A stretch of DNA of 64,000 nucleotides from Zonotrichia leucophrys gambelii (Eukaryota > Chordata > Aves > Passeriformes > Passerellidae): positions 69,333,216 to 69,397,215 of the forward strand of contig NC_088171.1 in the NCBI RefSeq assembly GCF_028769735.1, read 5' to 3'. Positions 1 through 11,398 of the stretch are shown in pieces. Each line of letters opens with the position of its first letter. Position 1 is the stretch's first letter. The notes beneath the pieces were generated by a model. It saw nothing but the letters and a program-made list of their open reading frames with translations. It was not told the DNA's origin and searched no databases. The translations under genes were made by a program, and so were the position numbers.

Positions 1-86
1 GCCGCATCCCGACATTCCGTACCAGTGCGCCAGCATCCCCTTCGCCGCTCGCGGCCATCACTGGCAAGGGCCTGCCTGTGAGAACG
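1..86 (+). CDS. IRF4: IRF4 coding exon (partial, enters from left edge)
   Basis: The open frame begins at base 2 (CCG CAT CCC) and reads PHPDIPYQC to GPACEN, ending on one base of a split Gly codon before the donor GTAAGA at 87. By comparison with human IRF4 this is probably exon 5, from the linker between the DNA-binding and IRF-association domains. The ASIPFAA stretch differs from the human residues, as expected for this less constrained linker. The exon start is outside the window. Confidence 0.93.
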
Positions 87-3000
87 GTAAGACACCCCTG
101 TTCGGGGCTGCTTGCTGAGGCTGGCGACCTGGAGGGACCCCAGATTCCTCAGGCGCGTTATTTGTGGCTTTGGAATTAACAGATGTGGATGTAGAGGAGT
201 GCTGGGTTCCCTTGAAAGGGAGCCACCTTTGTCCTGGCTCTTGCATCCACTGCCACTGTGCGTGTGGTGTGTGGGCTGTGCAGTTCTCTGCATTGATAGA
301 AATCAGCCCCCAAAAGTCCTCAGCTGTCTCAAAAGCCCTGAGCAATAAAGCAGGCAACCAGCCCTCACAAAAACCCCAAATGGGAACATATGTTCTTTAG
401 CTTTTCTCTCTGATTTTGGACATTCTGAGGCATACACCAGTGAGGTTTTCCCTCCAGCCTTGTGGGTTAGACTGACATTATTTTCCCTAGGGGAAAGCTA
501 GAATTATTACTTTATTTTAGTGCTGTGGCAGTGGGACAACTTGTCATGGATTGAGACTCTCTTGGGGCTGGTACAGCAGAAACAGAATAAAGGAATGTTT
601 CCTTCCCCAAAGATCTCGCAGTACCAGAGCCTAACACAATCATGGCTTTCCAAGCTCTGCATCTGTAGGAAAAGGCCCAAACTGTGAAAATTGGCAGTGC
701 TGAAGCTTGCAGGGAATAAAACATAAGAGAAAGGGAACTGCGTGCTGTAGACCCTTGCAGGGTAACTCACCTGAGGATGCAGGCATTTGCTTTGTGAGAA
801 CCACCTGGTTCAGAAGGGCAGGAAAGGATGGAAAGCAAGAAAGGACCCTTGGAGTAGGTGCTATATTTTCAGAGGACAGCTTTCTCCTGGTTTTGATGCA
901 GAGAAATCTTTGGGTCTGCTAAAAAGTAAATACTCAGTGCACTGCAACTTTACTGGCAGTATATTGGAATTATTAGGCAGAATGTTTTGCTCTTTAGCTC
1001 AGTTATTTGCTAATAAAAAAATCAAGCAAGCAGAATGAGCTCTGCCCTGAAGTACATCCTCCGCAGCACTTGCACACATTTGGATCCTTTGCTGAATTTG
1101 TAGGCTGTTGTTAGGGTTGATACTGTGTTTCTCACTGGGCTATAAAATGCATCAAGAGATGGTGGGTGTTTTTTATCCCAGTTACTCCAGCTCCTGATTG
1201 TGGTGAGTTTTGCCACTGGGAAAGGTAAAGTGTTCTTGTCTGCCAGTCACTTGCATCATCCTCCAAAGACTTTTATTGGCATTAATAAACAGGAAAAACA
1301 TCAGTTGTCCATGGTAAAATCCACCTACTCAAAGGCATCTGTTGGAACAGTTTAGTAGTTCTAAATAGTAGTTCTGCTAATAAACCCTAATAATCTTCTG
1401 CTGCACAATTTTTCTTCACCTACATTTAAACAGTGTTAATCCCAGCTTTATTGTTATACCCATCATAAGTAGAGTTTTTTGGAAATATGGATTGTTTCAT
1501 GCAGGTGACTTTTAGGAGCACTTTAGTCTAGTTAAAAATGTAAATTATTTCTTCAATGGAATAACATGTTAAGTAAGGAAAAGGACAAGGGGGAATATAG
1601 AAACACAAAGGGATTGTTTCATGCAGATCCAATTGAAAATATAGTCCAGGTAACATCTGGAGTGATTGGTAGAGTTGGCCTGCCTGGAGGAATTGGGAAA
1701 TTGGACCTTTTTAAGAAGAAGGGGAAAGAGAGAGAGAGTTCCTGTTGGGGCCAGGGAAAACTCACTTTTGCATTGCTGTGATCTCTGCCTTAGCTTTTCC
1801 TCTAGGATTTAGGCCTCTGTCACTGACTTTTGTTTGTGAAAACAGGTTGTCAGGTGACAGGAACCTTTTATGCTTGTGCTCCTCCTGAGTCCCAGACTCC
1901 TGGCATCCCGATTGAGCCAAGCATAAGGTCTGGCGAAGCCCTCGCTCTCTCAGGTAAGGTCCAGAACCCCCCAGGCTTCCAGAACCCCCCAGACTTGGCA
2001 GGAGACTCCCCCTTCTGCCTTGCCCAGGCACCATCTCTCCTTTCAGATTAAAGGAAAGAAGAAGAGAAAAAAAGAAAGTTAATCCTCTTTAATGAGTGAA
2101 TTTGGGTGTGTGGTTGTAAGTCTGCTTTCCAGGATACTTAAGCACTTCCAGCCCCAGCTCTAAGGGATGGAGGTGGTTAAGGCTTATGGAAGTGCATGGC
2201 TGGCTTGTGGTGTTAGTGCTGGGTTGCTTTGGGGAGACACCACATCAGGCCTTCCCCGGGGAGTTTGGCAATTTAGGAGTGTCAATGACTTCAGGCTCAG
2301 GGTTTCATTTGGGAGAACCCTCCCCAAAATTGGTAGTGCTTGTAGTGCTCCTGTTGGTGCCATCTGGCTTTGCTCTGCTTTGGTATTCCTGGTGGGGGAA
2401 AAAAAAAAAGACATTCAGGAAAGAAAAGGGAAGTTGTTTCAGCCAGGTTTGTAGATGTCTGGATGCTGGGGGACTTTCTGAGTAATTCTGGGAAAAGGTG
2501 TGGGAATGTGCTTTTCATGGAGATAGTGGATAGACCTGTAGAGTGCTGCTTGGTGGGATTCTTAGGTGGGATTGCTCTCCTGAGTCAGGGGCAGTGTGGG
2601 TGTGTAGATGTGTGTGTCTGTGTGTGTGTGTGAGCATACACTGTACACACATGTGTGTACTATATATATTTTTTCAGTGCTGTGTGAATTCATAGGAGTC
2701 AGCCAAGTGGACCAAATGGCCATTTGAAAGCAAGGCAGGGGATTTTGGGCACAGCCCTGTTGGAGCTGGAGCCAGCAGTTGCTTCTCTCGGGGCAGATGA
2801 GTGCAGCTTTGCAGGTCCCCTGTGCAGGAGCCTTTTCTATGCAAAGTCTGGGGGGAAACACAGCTACTTCCTTGTTAAATCTGAGGAAGTGTACTGAGCC
2901 AGTGGGTTTAATTGTGACGTGAGCTTGGAAAATGTGACCAACATCAACTTTTTCTGTGCAGATTTTTCCTTTTAAATGGAAATGTGAACTTGGTGGGATT

Positions 3001-6000
3001 TTAGTTCTACGAAATTCCCATGCATCAGTAGCCCTTTTAATAAGATGAGAGAGCATTAATGCTACCGTGTCCCTAAAATTTTAGTATTTATATTTTTTTT
3101 ATTTTTTTGACTAATATGACGTTCTGGGTGGTGCTGACCGCTGGGCTCAGAAATCTTATGCAAACTTGTCTCTTGGCCTTAGCACAGATGTGAAACATTA
3201 AACATCCGTGCTGATTTATCACAGGGATTGTTTTTTGTTTGTCTGTTTGTTTCTCCTCCTAGACTGCCGACTCCACATCTGCTTGTACTACCGTGAAATA
3301 CTGGTGAAGGAGGTGACAACTTCCAGCCCTGAGGGCTGCAGGATATCCCATGGCCAAAGCTACGAGGTCAGCAGCCTGGACCAAGTTGTCTTCCCTTATC
3401 CAGAGGATAATGGCCAGAGGAAGAACATAGAGAAACTGCTGAGCCACCTGGAGCGAGGAGTAATCCTGTGGATGGCACCTGATGGCCTCTACGCTAAGAG
3501 ACTTTGCCAAAGCAGGATCTACTGGGATGGGCCGATGGCGCTCTGCAGTGACCGACCCAACAAGCTGGAGCGGGACCAAACGTGCAAACTCTTCGACACT
3601 CAGCGCTTCTTAGCAGGTAATTCCCACTGGGGCTTTGATGTCCTTTTGGAAATGTCACCTGGTCACTGTCCAAATCAGCTTTATGGCAGTGCTCTTTTCA
3701 TTCAAGTGAGAATTGCCCCTTGATGCTTCTGGGCGAGTGCAGCCAAGGGGTGCTTGAATCCTGAGTAATCCTACAAATTTCTGCTCTCTGCACATTAATG
3801 CCCCTGCACAGACCAGCAGGAGTCAGCTGAGGCTCAGCTGGTGACACCCAATCTCTCACATTTCTATATGAAGCATGAGGAGGAACCTAGCAAAATAGTT
3901 TTTCCATAAATTGACACATAAAACTGGATCCTCATCTTGGATTTGCTAGTCTAAGTCCTGGATAGGTCTGTGGGCTGCACTTGCACTCCTCTCAGCTTGA
4001 CCCAGAGCAAGCCTGAGGTCTTGCCCTGAGTACGCAAATTTCAGTAGCAAGCCTTCTTTTCAGTCTGTGCCAGTGTCTAAAAGATACCTAGGAATTCAAA
4101 AGGGTTTCACAAACTCTGGAATTTCAGGACTGCCTGATATTCTGAGCAAGGAGGTGCATACCTCACCAGAGCTCTCTGAAAGGTCTCATTTTGCACAAGG
4201 CAGTGCAGAGGGAGCAGGGCAGTGCTTTAGGACAGTGCTTTCTCCTTACAGCCTATGAAGGGAAGGGGCAAAGCTTCATCCCCACTTCCCAGCACACCTG
4301 CACAGTTAGAGAGAGGAGAGCTGTCCACTCAGAGGAACTGGTGGGAGGTGGTCATTGTCCCAGAGGACAGCTTGGGCAGCAGGAATAGATATTTGTCCTT
4401 TCTGGATATTTCTGGCATCACTTAGAGGTGAACTAGGTTGCTATGGTTTGGTGTGTTTCATTACTAGAACAGGATATCAGCACTGGCACGACACTCTCAG
4501 GAGAATAATGCCTTTCAAAATTAAAAAAACCCCAACAAATGAAATCCAAATCATCAGTTTTAGCATACTTTATATTCCAAGGTTGATACTCTGTCCTAGA
4601 GAAACGGCCTAGAAAAAATTGCATTTAAAGAGAGAAATCTTATATAGATGTGAGAATTGACAGTTAGAAAGGGGAATTTGAGGTCAGGCATTGGGTTGGG
4701 CTTCAATCACATGCTAATTTAAAGATGTATAATTCTGTGCCTTGTGATGGTTTTGGAAATCCCTTTCCCTTTTCTCAGGTGGTTTTTTAGATGTGCTCTG
4801 GGTTCTTCCAAATGGTTGACAGGACATCTCTTTTTAGACACCCAACCCCAAAGATAAGCTCAAGCAATAGTTATTTTTCACCCCTCCTAAATTACTTATG
4901 CACCAGTGCCTGTGCAAACCCAAGTGTGTGGTTGCAGTCACGGTCTGTGGCATGTGCAAAGTGAGTTTTTGCATGTGATGGTGCTCAGTGCAGTTTGGAA
5001 GTGAGTTGCCATGGGCCTGACATTGAATGTGCTGGGGTCCCAGCCTGCAAGCAAGCTCAGGGATTCCCCTACCCTGGGAAACTGGGACTCCCCTGGGAAG
5101 AGAGGCAGGTGATCTCTGCCAGAGAGGGAATCATGAACAGCAGAGAAAGGGACAGATGCAGAAGTGCTATGAGTCCCCAGCCACAGCTCTTGGGGAACCA
5201 CTGAGGAGCTGAACCCTAAATGCAGACTGCACTGGAGCACTGGGGCCTGGGCTGAGAAGCCTCTGCTGCTGAGAAAGCTAAAATGGGGCAATAAATCAGA
5301 AAGCAGGGGAATGCTCTCTGTGCAGAGCGATAAATGCATGCTAATTGTTGTAAATTGGGCTGGGTGGAGAGTAGGAGAACAGAGGAAGAGAGCTTGGAGT
5401 GTGAGTGGCAGCCAGAGAACAGTTGGTGGGACAGAAGGAGTGGCAGCTGGAGCAGGAGTGTCAGGAGGTGGGAAGGGTTTGGGGAGGCTCAGGGGGGAGC
5501 CCTTTGGTGTTGGATGATGCACTTGGGCCTGGAAAGGAAAACAGAGCCAGCAGAAGGTTTTGGAGGAGTGCAGGGCTGAATTCAAACCATGGTTGTCCTG
5601 GTGGTGGGAAAGAAAGGGCTTTCTCCTCCAGCTCTGTGCTATGGGCACTCCCACAGGTACTCAGGATTTGGAGAATTGCTGAGGCCAAGTAAAGCAAGGG
5701 AAAGAGGAAGTTGAAAGTTGCACATCAGCTGGATTGGCCTTGGGTGGGTCATCCTTCTTTCTCCTGTAGCAGCACAGAGGGAAGCAGAGTTCCACAGAAA
5801 AATCTCTTCTTTCTTGCCTTATCCCCAGAGGGTATGGCATACTTCTGGGGTTTCTGGGGAGACTTTGGGGAAAGCTACATTTTACTCCATGTTTTAAGCA
5901 AGCTGCCCATTGCTTTACTTGTTTTACTGGCCCTCTCAGTAGGAGTTGTAGTCCAAGCCAGGGTTGGGATGGCCACTGAATCCACACCTTGGTCTGAAAA

Positions 6001-9000
6001 GCCTGCAGTTAGAGTAGGAATGGCAGGGGTGTGTTTTGGGAAAAGATGCATTTGTCATGTGAAGTTCAAAGGTTCTCCTTTCCCTTTCTAGCAGGGAGGG
6101 TGTTTCATTATAATTCATTTGCTTTAATATTAATTGCAGTTTTTTCCAGAAAGCAAGGACAGGGCTATAAATTAAAATGGAATATTTACCTATCATCTGT
6201 GTAGAAACACAGCACTCAACACACAGTTCAGCAAGGATATTGTGTTAGATTGAATTTTGTCTTTTCTGGATGGAAATGCAGTATCAAAACAACAACATTT
6301 GGTCCACAACACTGGAGATTCTGGTCTGAGTGGGAGTACCTTATAAAGGCCTCCCCTGCTACTTTTCACAGGGGACACTGACTATTAGAATAACAATATT
6401 TCATCATTTCACTTTGCACAAGGTTATGGGTTAGCAAAGAGAGTGCAGGGGCACAGAAGACACAGAAAGCTCTTTTGCTGGCTCAGTACATGGCTGAAGT
6501 AGAGCCTCTTCCCCTTCCTTACCTCAGTGTGACAAAGACAGTGTGGCAGTGACCTCACCTCTGTCACAGTCTGGCCGTGGCTAATTTTTGGGCCTGGCAG
6601 TATTTTGTGTCTCTGGCACTACCAAGCCATTTCAGTGCTGCTCTTGTGTGTCTGCTTGAATGGTTCCCTTGAATGGTACCAGAGGTGTCTGCTCCAGGGG
6701 TTCTGCTCTCAGGGTCCCATAGAAGTACTGACTGGAAGACCTCTTGGTTTGTGCATATGAAATTAATCGTGAGACAAACTACACAGAAGAGTTGCAGTGT
6801 TGTAACCAGCTCCCCCTGATCCCAGGGAAGGTCTCCAAACTCAGTGTCTTGTGCTTACCTTTTGTTTTTTTCCTGGCCTCTCTCATCAACCCCTGGAGTT
6901 ACTTTATCTTCTCCACTGTGCTCAAGGTCATCCCCGAAGTCTGTCTTACTGGCCTCCATTGGTTTTGACTGGAGCAGGGTTAATTTTCTTCACAGTGGTC
7001 CTTGTGATGCTGTGGTTTGGATTTGTGACCTAAACAGTGCTGATAACACAGAGACAGTTCGGCTGATGTTGCACAGTGCAAGCACAATGTCAAGGCTTTC
7101 TCCTTGTCTCACTCTGCCCTCACAGGCTGCAGTCTGGGGTGGACAAGAGTCTGGCAAGGGGCACAGTCAGGGCTTCAACAATCCCAGCTGAGGGATATTC
7201 CATGCCATATGACCTTGTGTTCTGCAGTAAAACAGGGCATGGGGGAATTTGCCAGAGGTTGCTGTTGCTTGGGCACTGGCCCTGTGTAGATCAACCAGTC
7301 ACAAGTGATTGCTTTTTCCATCACTTGTTTTTCTTTGTTTTGTCTTCTTTGTTTCTTTTTACCCATTAAACTGTCTTTATCTCAACCCACACTTTTTTTT
7401 CCTTTTGCCATTCTGTTTTTCTCTCCCATGCTGGTGGTGGGAGTGAGTGAGTAGCTGTGTGATGCTTGCCTGATTATTCCACAGCACGGTGCTTTCTCTC
7501 TTCCCAGAGCTGCAGGCCTTTGCCCACCATGGACGTCCACTGCCGAGATATCAGGTCGCTCTGTGCTTTGGGGAAGAATTTCCAGATCCACAGAGGCAGA
7601 GGAAACTAATTACAGCCCATGTAAGTAGGATTTCTGCCTTACCTAAAACAAGCACACTCCTTGGAGGATATGAATCTGCCAGTCAGGCTTTTGTGCCTCA
7701 TGTAGATTATGAGGGAGGTGGTAAATTGTTGAAGATGCAGCACTTTCCAGAGCAAGGTTTAATCCCCAGATCTGCCAAGGGCTCTCTGGAAGCCCTCAGT
7801 AGGGCAGAGCACCTGATTTTCCCTCTGTACAGAGCATTTTTTGATCTGTTGCAAATCCCATCTAAAGCTGAAATGTACCTGGAGCTGCTGGGCTGTGCTG
7901 TTGTTGGCACCAGCCCAGCTGTGCAGCTGCTTGGGCTGCCTGGCCACTGCAGGATGTGGTGCTTTTACACCCACTGCCCTGAAGGTGCTCCAGAATCCCA
8001 GCTTGCATCTCAAGGGCTTGCCTCAGCCCTTGATGGGATGCAGGGGCTGCCTGTGCAGCTTCAGGGTTCACTAGCTGTCATGGGCTGGCTGACCTCAGCT
8101 CACACACACTCAAAGCTGCTGTTTCGGGATGCTGTCTGAGAGAGGGTGAGGGTGGAGACTGAGACCAGGTACTTTCTGAATTGGCTGTATTGGCCAATAA
8201 AACCACAAGAGAGGTGCTAATGCTCACACTAGTGGCAGGGCTTTGCTTACTGCATCCTTGAGAAGAAAACTGGTGTCTCTTTTAAGTTTTTTGAAAGCCC
8301 CTTTGGTAGCAGGATGGGTGCCAAGTCAGATTTCTACCACAAGCTGTGGCCTCTGTTTAGCTGTGTAGCTTTTGTGCTGCCACACTGCTGCCTGACAGAT
8401 CTCTGGGGTGGAAGTTGAGAAGCTCACAAATCCATCCTGAGCTGTGCAATGAATAGTTAGAGATGGTTGCCCATCCCTGACTCTCCTTCAAGTTTTCCCA
8501 TTCTTATTTTGGCTTTCCAGCTTTCCATCCCTGCTTCATACCATCCTTCCTCCAGCCCCCTTATCCATCTCTTGTCCTGGTATCTTCTCTGTGAGCCTGT
8601 ACTTCCTGCTCTTTCCAGAGCTTTGCTTCCCCTCTGCCAATTGCTCAGTCTGCTCATCCTCTTGATCTGTCCTGGCTTGTGGGCTGGTGGGACCCTACCA
8701 TCCCACCAAACAGTAATGCACTGAAAGCTGCCTGGGGCACCTGTCCCACTGCCTTCCCATCTCCACCTTGGCATTTATTTCCTCCAAAACAGTGCCTGTG
8801 TCTTTTAACATGGAGGGATTGGCTGACCAGCCAGGAGAGGGTTGTGGACAAGTGTAATCCAGCCTGTCCTTCACTGAGAGTAAGGAGAGCTTCAGGTGTT
8901 TGTGCTCAAATATTTACAGTCAGAGCCCAAAGCCCTGAGAGGGAATGGTGGTTTCTGAAGAGACAGAAGTGGAGGCAGTGTTAACTCATACAAATCCCAC

Positions 9001-9702
9001 TTGGTGGTTGAACAAATTTCTCATCAGAGCTTGAATGAACAGAAACAAAAGTCACCTAAAATGTTAGGTTGAAATCTGACTTCAGACACAGTCATTTGGT
9101 GACATATCGCAGCCTACCTGAGGGCTCCAACATTTCAAGTGAAGTCCTCAAAGTACTTTGCAGTGCAGACAAGACTTTTGGCATGTTCAACATGTATTTA
9201 GACACTTGGAGTGGCTGTGGGCATGTGTGTCCTGTGGGCATTGCTCACAACCTGGGCTGGCTAAGGGACTGCAATTTTTGATACATCATTTGTGTCACTG
9301 CTACAGTCCCTTATAATGAAGGTGGTGAAGGAAAGGAGCGTGTGCAGATAGTGAGACACTTGGCAGCAGGGCTAGGCTAGGCTAGGCAAGACCTGGTTTA
9401 AAACAGAGATTAGTGAAACCATTGAAATTGTATTCCCATTCTGGGAAGCAGAACTGTTCTGCCCCAACTTGTTTTTAACTTAAAGCCACCCTGAATAACT
9501 AAGATGAGGAGCGTGAAGTTTTGTCACATGTCTGATTAACATTTTGTCTGTTCTTAAGGTTGAACCAATGTTTGCCAGGCAGCTGTATTACTTTGCTCAA
9601 CAAAACAGTGGACATCTGCTGAGAGGCTATGATTTACCAGAACTTGTGACTAGTCCAGAGGATTATCACACATCTATTCGCCATTCCTCTATTCAAGAGT
9701 AA
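1..9702 (+). CDS. IRF4: Interferon regulatory factor 4, 3' portion (spliced CDS, five exons)
   Basis: IRF4 is a nuclear transcription factor that, with PU.1/SPIB or BATF-JUN partners, binds ETS-IRF and AP-1-IRF composite elements. It directs B-cell, plasma-cell and T-cell differentiation and acts in melanocytes. The spliced order here is 1-86, 1846-1953, 3263-3616, 7508-7620 and 9559-9702. All junctions are GT-AG with matching phases (1,1,1,0), giving about 267 residues that align nearly residue for residue with the C-terminal part of the roughly 450-residue human protein as I remember it. Diagnostic runs include GHHWQGPACEN, QVTGTFYACAPPESQ, SSPEGCRISHG, MAPDGLYAKRLCQSRIYWDG and the terminal SIRHSSIQE. 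The IRF-association domain is encoded mainly by the exons at 3263 and 7508. The DNA-binding-domain exons lie before position 1. No frameshift or premature stop is seen. The choice of IRF4 over IRF8 rests on these runs and the EXOC2 neighbour. Confidence 0.97.
87..1845 (+). other. IRF4: IRF4 intron (probable intron 5)
   Basis: Bounded by donor GTAAGA and an acceptor ending AACAG at 1845. It is unremarkable sequence with scattered AATAAA-like hexamers and no recognisable repeat or exon. Confidence 0.85.
1846..1953 (+). CDS. IRF4: IRF4 coding exon (linker before the IRF-association domain)
   Basis: The 108-nt exon begins in the split Gly codon and reads CQVTGTFYACAPPESQTPG to SIRSGEALALS, ending on the first base of an Asp codon before donor GTAAGG. 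It probably corresponds to human exon 6, with a few conservative changes in the proline-rich linker. Confidence 0.95.
1954..3262 (+). other. IRF4: IRF4 intron (probable intron 6)
   Basis: Donor GTAAGG and acceptor CTCCTCCTAG after a T-rich tract. It carries a short direct duplication around the CCAGAACCCCCCAG motif just after the donor (1961-1993) and a TG-rich microsatellite. A 164-codon minus-strand open frame (2562-3056) has no recognisable similarity. Confidence 0.85.
2593..2632. repeat. TG-rich microsatellite
   Basis: An imperfect (TG)n run, followed by a CACACATGTGTG palindrome and TATATATAT to about 2670. Simple-sequence DNA inside an IRF4 intron. Confidence 0.8.
3263..3616 (+). CDS. 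IRF4: IRF4 coding exon (core of the IRF-association domain)
   Basis: The 354-nt exon encodes 117 full codons starting CRLHICLYYREILVKEVTT and ending CKLFDTQRFLA, with a split Glu codon after it. It forms most of the IRF-association domain, the SMAD/FHA-like fold used for contacts with PU.1 and other IRFs. It is almost identical to the human sequence. Retention of the following intron would add about 35 residues before a TGA at 3721-3723. Confidence 0.97.
3617..7507 (+). other. IRF4: IRF4 intron (probable intron 7), with LTR insertion
   Basis: Donor GTAATT at 3617 and acceptor CTCTTCCCAG ending at 7507. About 3.9 kb. The main recognisable element is the LTR-like segment at about 6960-7475, which ends roughly 30 bases before the acceptor. 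A 238-codon minus-strand open frame at 4938-5654 is Pro/Ser/Leu-rich, resembles no family I know, and is probably chance. Confidence 0.85.
6960..7475 (+). mobile_element. Endogenous retrovirus LTR fragment (solo-LTR-like)
   Basis: By memory, the segment follows the layout of an LTR family abundant in songbird genomes. It has GGGTTAATTTTCTTCACAGT near the start, an AGGGATATTCCATGCCATAT block at 7192, a CATCACTTG followed by a T-rich stretch, then CCCATTAAACTGTCTTTATC and a closing GTGAGTGAGTAGCTGTGTG. ATTAAA at 7365-7370 is the likely LTR poly(A) hexamer, in the same sense as IRF4. No coding region, primer-binding site or second LTR is visible, so it looks like a solo, probably 3'-truncated LTR. 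Boundaries are approximate and the family name is not assigned. Confidence 0.65.
7508..7620 (+). CDS. IRF4: IRF4 coding exon (end of the IRF-association domain)
   Basis: The 113-nt exon completes the split Glu codon and encodes LQAFAHHGRPLPRYQ, ALCFGEEFPDPQ and KLITAH, ending in phase 0 at donor GTAAGT. The acceptor is CTTCCCAG. It probably corresponds to human exon 8. The frame stays open across the donor for 172 further codons, to a TGA at 8137-8139. Confidence 0.96.
7621..9558 (+). other. IRF4: IRF4 last intron (probable intron 8)
   Basis: Donor GTAAGT and acceptor TTCTTAAG ending at 9558; the AAG acceptor is less common than CAG. The first 518 bases are open in the upstream exon frame. 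There is a short GGCTA tandem near 9370 and no recognised transposon. Confidence 0.85.
9559..9702 (+). CDS. IRF4: IRF4 terminal coding exon
   Basis: The exon encodes 47 residues, starting VEPMFARQLYYFAQQNSGH and ending SIRHSSIQE, then TAA at 9700-9702. This tail contains the C-terminal helix reported in mammals to autoinhibit DNA binding until partners such as PU.1 engage. Differences from human (MFA for LLA, LVT for HIS) lie in surface-like positions. The 3' UTR follows in the same exon. Confidence 0.96.
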   Translation, partial: VEPMFARQLYYFAQQNSGHLLRGYDLPELVTSPEDYHTSIRHSSIQE

Positions 9703-9855
9703 GAACCTCAGAAGGAGTGGTTTTACAGGCACTGTAAAGATTGTGCAGAGTGGAAGAGCAGATCTGGGTCACGATTTGGACATCCACAATCCCAGCTGGA
9801 TGCATTCAGGGGTACAATGATAGGAAAGTGAGCAACTAGGACAACTGTATTGTAC

Positions 9856-9861
9856 AATAAA
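9856..9861 (+). terminator. Candidate proximal poly(A) signal AATAAA for IRF4
   Basis: Canonical hexamer 154 bases after the stop codon. The downstream sequence is only weakly GT-rich, so usage is uncertain. Confidence 0.35.
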
Positions 9862-10065
9862 ATTGACGGGTCTTCAACATTTGGATGCTGCGTCTCACAT
9901 GGGGTTCCACTGTTGCTGAGAATTAACTGAAAACTGACAAAATGATTGCTGTGTTTACGTTTGCTTAATGTTCTTCTTGGCTTTTGAGGACTGCTCCTTA
10001 CTGAAGACTTAAATCCAGAGTTTACACTGTTACCTTTGCAGGGCTATTTATTTTGGATTACTGAT

Positions 10066-10073
10066 CTCAGGGA
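10066..10073 (+). promoter_or_regulatory. Candidate miR-125 seed target in the IRF4 3' UTR
   Basis: CTCAGGGA is a perfect 8-mer complement to the miR-125 seed (CCCUGAG plus A1). miR-125b has been reported to repress IRF4 in mammals. Whether this site is orthologous to the mammalian one cannot be told from this sequence alone. Confidence 0.4.
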
Positions 10074-10518
10074 AAGTACATAAATTTGCAGTGTTCCCAA
10101 TTTGAAACTGTAACTACTGTAGATGGGTAGCAAATGTAGATGGTTTATTGAGGATAGCTAATACATGTATGTGGTTATAAAATTAGATTCGTAAGTGTGA
10201 TGCCTATTTTCTTGTATAGAATATTTCAGTGTATTTTTTGAAAACAATGCAATTCTTCAGAGACATATTTTTTTAATGTCTGACTGACACTTGTCCTGAC
10301 AATGAATTTTGTTGCTGCCATTGTTGTTATTGGATTAGCCTCCATGATAGTAGTTTCTAAAGTAATGCATTTATGGTACTGTGTTAAGAAGAGTGACCAT
10401 TCAACTCATATTACCTGTGGATTTAGTGGATTAACCACTAAAATTCTAGAGTCCCAAAGAGCAGGTTTATAAACAAATTGTTTTTTTCTTATTATTGTAA
10501 GCTACTATGCATGCATTA

Positions 10519-10561
10519 TACATACACATATATATGTACACATGTATGTATGTATGTATGC
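10519..10561. repeat. (ATGT)n / (CATA)n microsatellite
   Basis: TACATACACATATATATGT followed by four ATGT-type tetranucleotides. A simple repeat inside the probable IRF4 3' UTR. Confidence 0.8.
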
Positions 10562-11398
10562 ATCAGAATTAAGTTGGCAGACCTTGCAACTAGCACAGAA
10601 ATGGTCCAGCTACCCCTTTTTGATGTCACATACATAAGCCAGGTTAAAATAACCACCACCCCTTAGTCACCCCTAGTGACTTAGACAGAGCCAACTCTGC
10701 TGTTTGTGTGCACTTGCAGCTTTCTTCCCGTGGTAATGAAATGAATGTGAAAGGGGAGCTCAAGGAGAGCAGCATTTAGCCTTCTGTACTAAGGCAGTCA
10801 AGGAAATACTTGTTTGAATGTTTGCAGAATTTGATGCAGTTTGCAGCTTTCAGTGGTAGGGTGCTGTTAGAAAGACAAAGAAGTCTGCTGGGTGTGTGTG
10901 TCAATGAAGTTTCCTTGCTGGCAGGCAGACCATGTGGTCTTAGTAGGTTTCACTCCAGAGCATGATCCCCCTGTGCTTAGCAGGCATACTTCACTTGACT
11001 TCCTAAATGAGGAAGAAAAAACGGTACTTGGTCTGGCAGCAGACTTGTGTTAGGGACTTTGAATTTATACATCTTAAAGATGCATACTCTTTTGGGATAT
11101 ATTATCCTCCTTCTCCACAATGCCAAGCAGAATGAACGGATCATTTCTACTTTGTTACTTGAAGGGTTTTTTCCCTGGCTTAAAGATTTTTGTAGGGGAG
11201 ACCTCTTCCTTAGACATTAAAAGCAATGCTCTGGGTGACCATCTGAGATTCGCATGTGCTTTTGTCATGCACATACATTTTACTGGAAGGGACTTCTGTG
11301 TTCAGACTTAACTGGGGCCATAAAATATTTGATGTGTTTTTCACTTTTTTTCTAGTGGTTGTTGCTTCATATGCTCATTGCTTCAGCTCACGTCTTGG

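Noticed and set aside
2562..3056. Minus-strand open frame of 164 codons in an IRF4 intron
   Set aside because: It crosses a TG microsatellite (His/Thr repeats in translation) and has no recognisable domain.
3259..3579. Minus-strand open frame of 106 codons
   Set aside because: It is the antisense shadow of the highly conserved IRF4 exon at 3263-3616.
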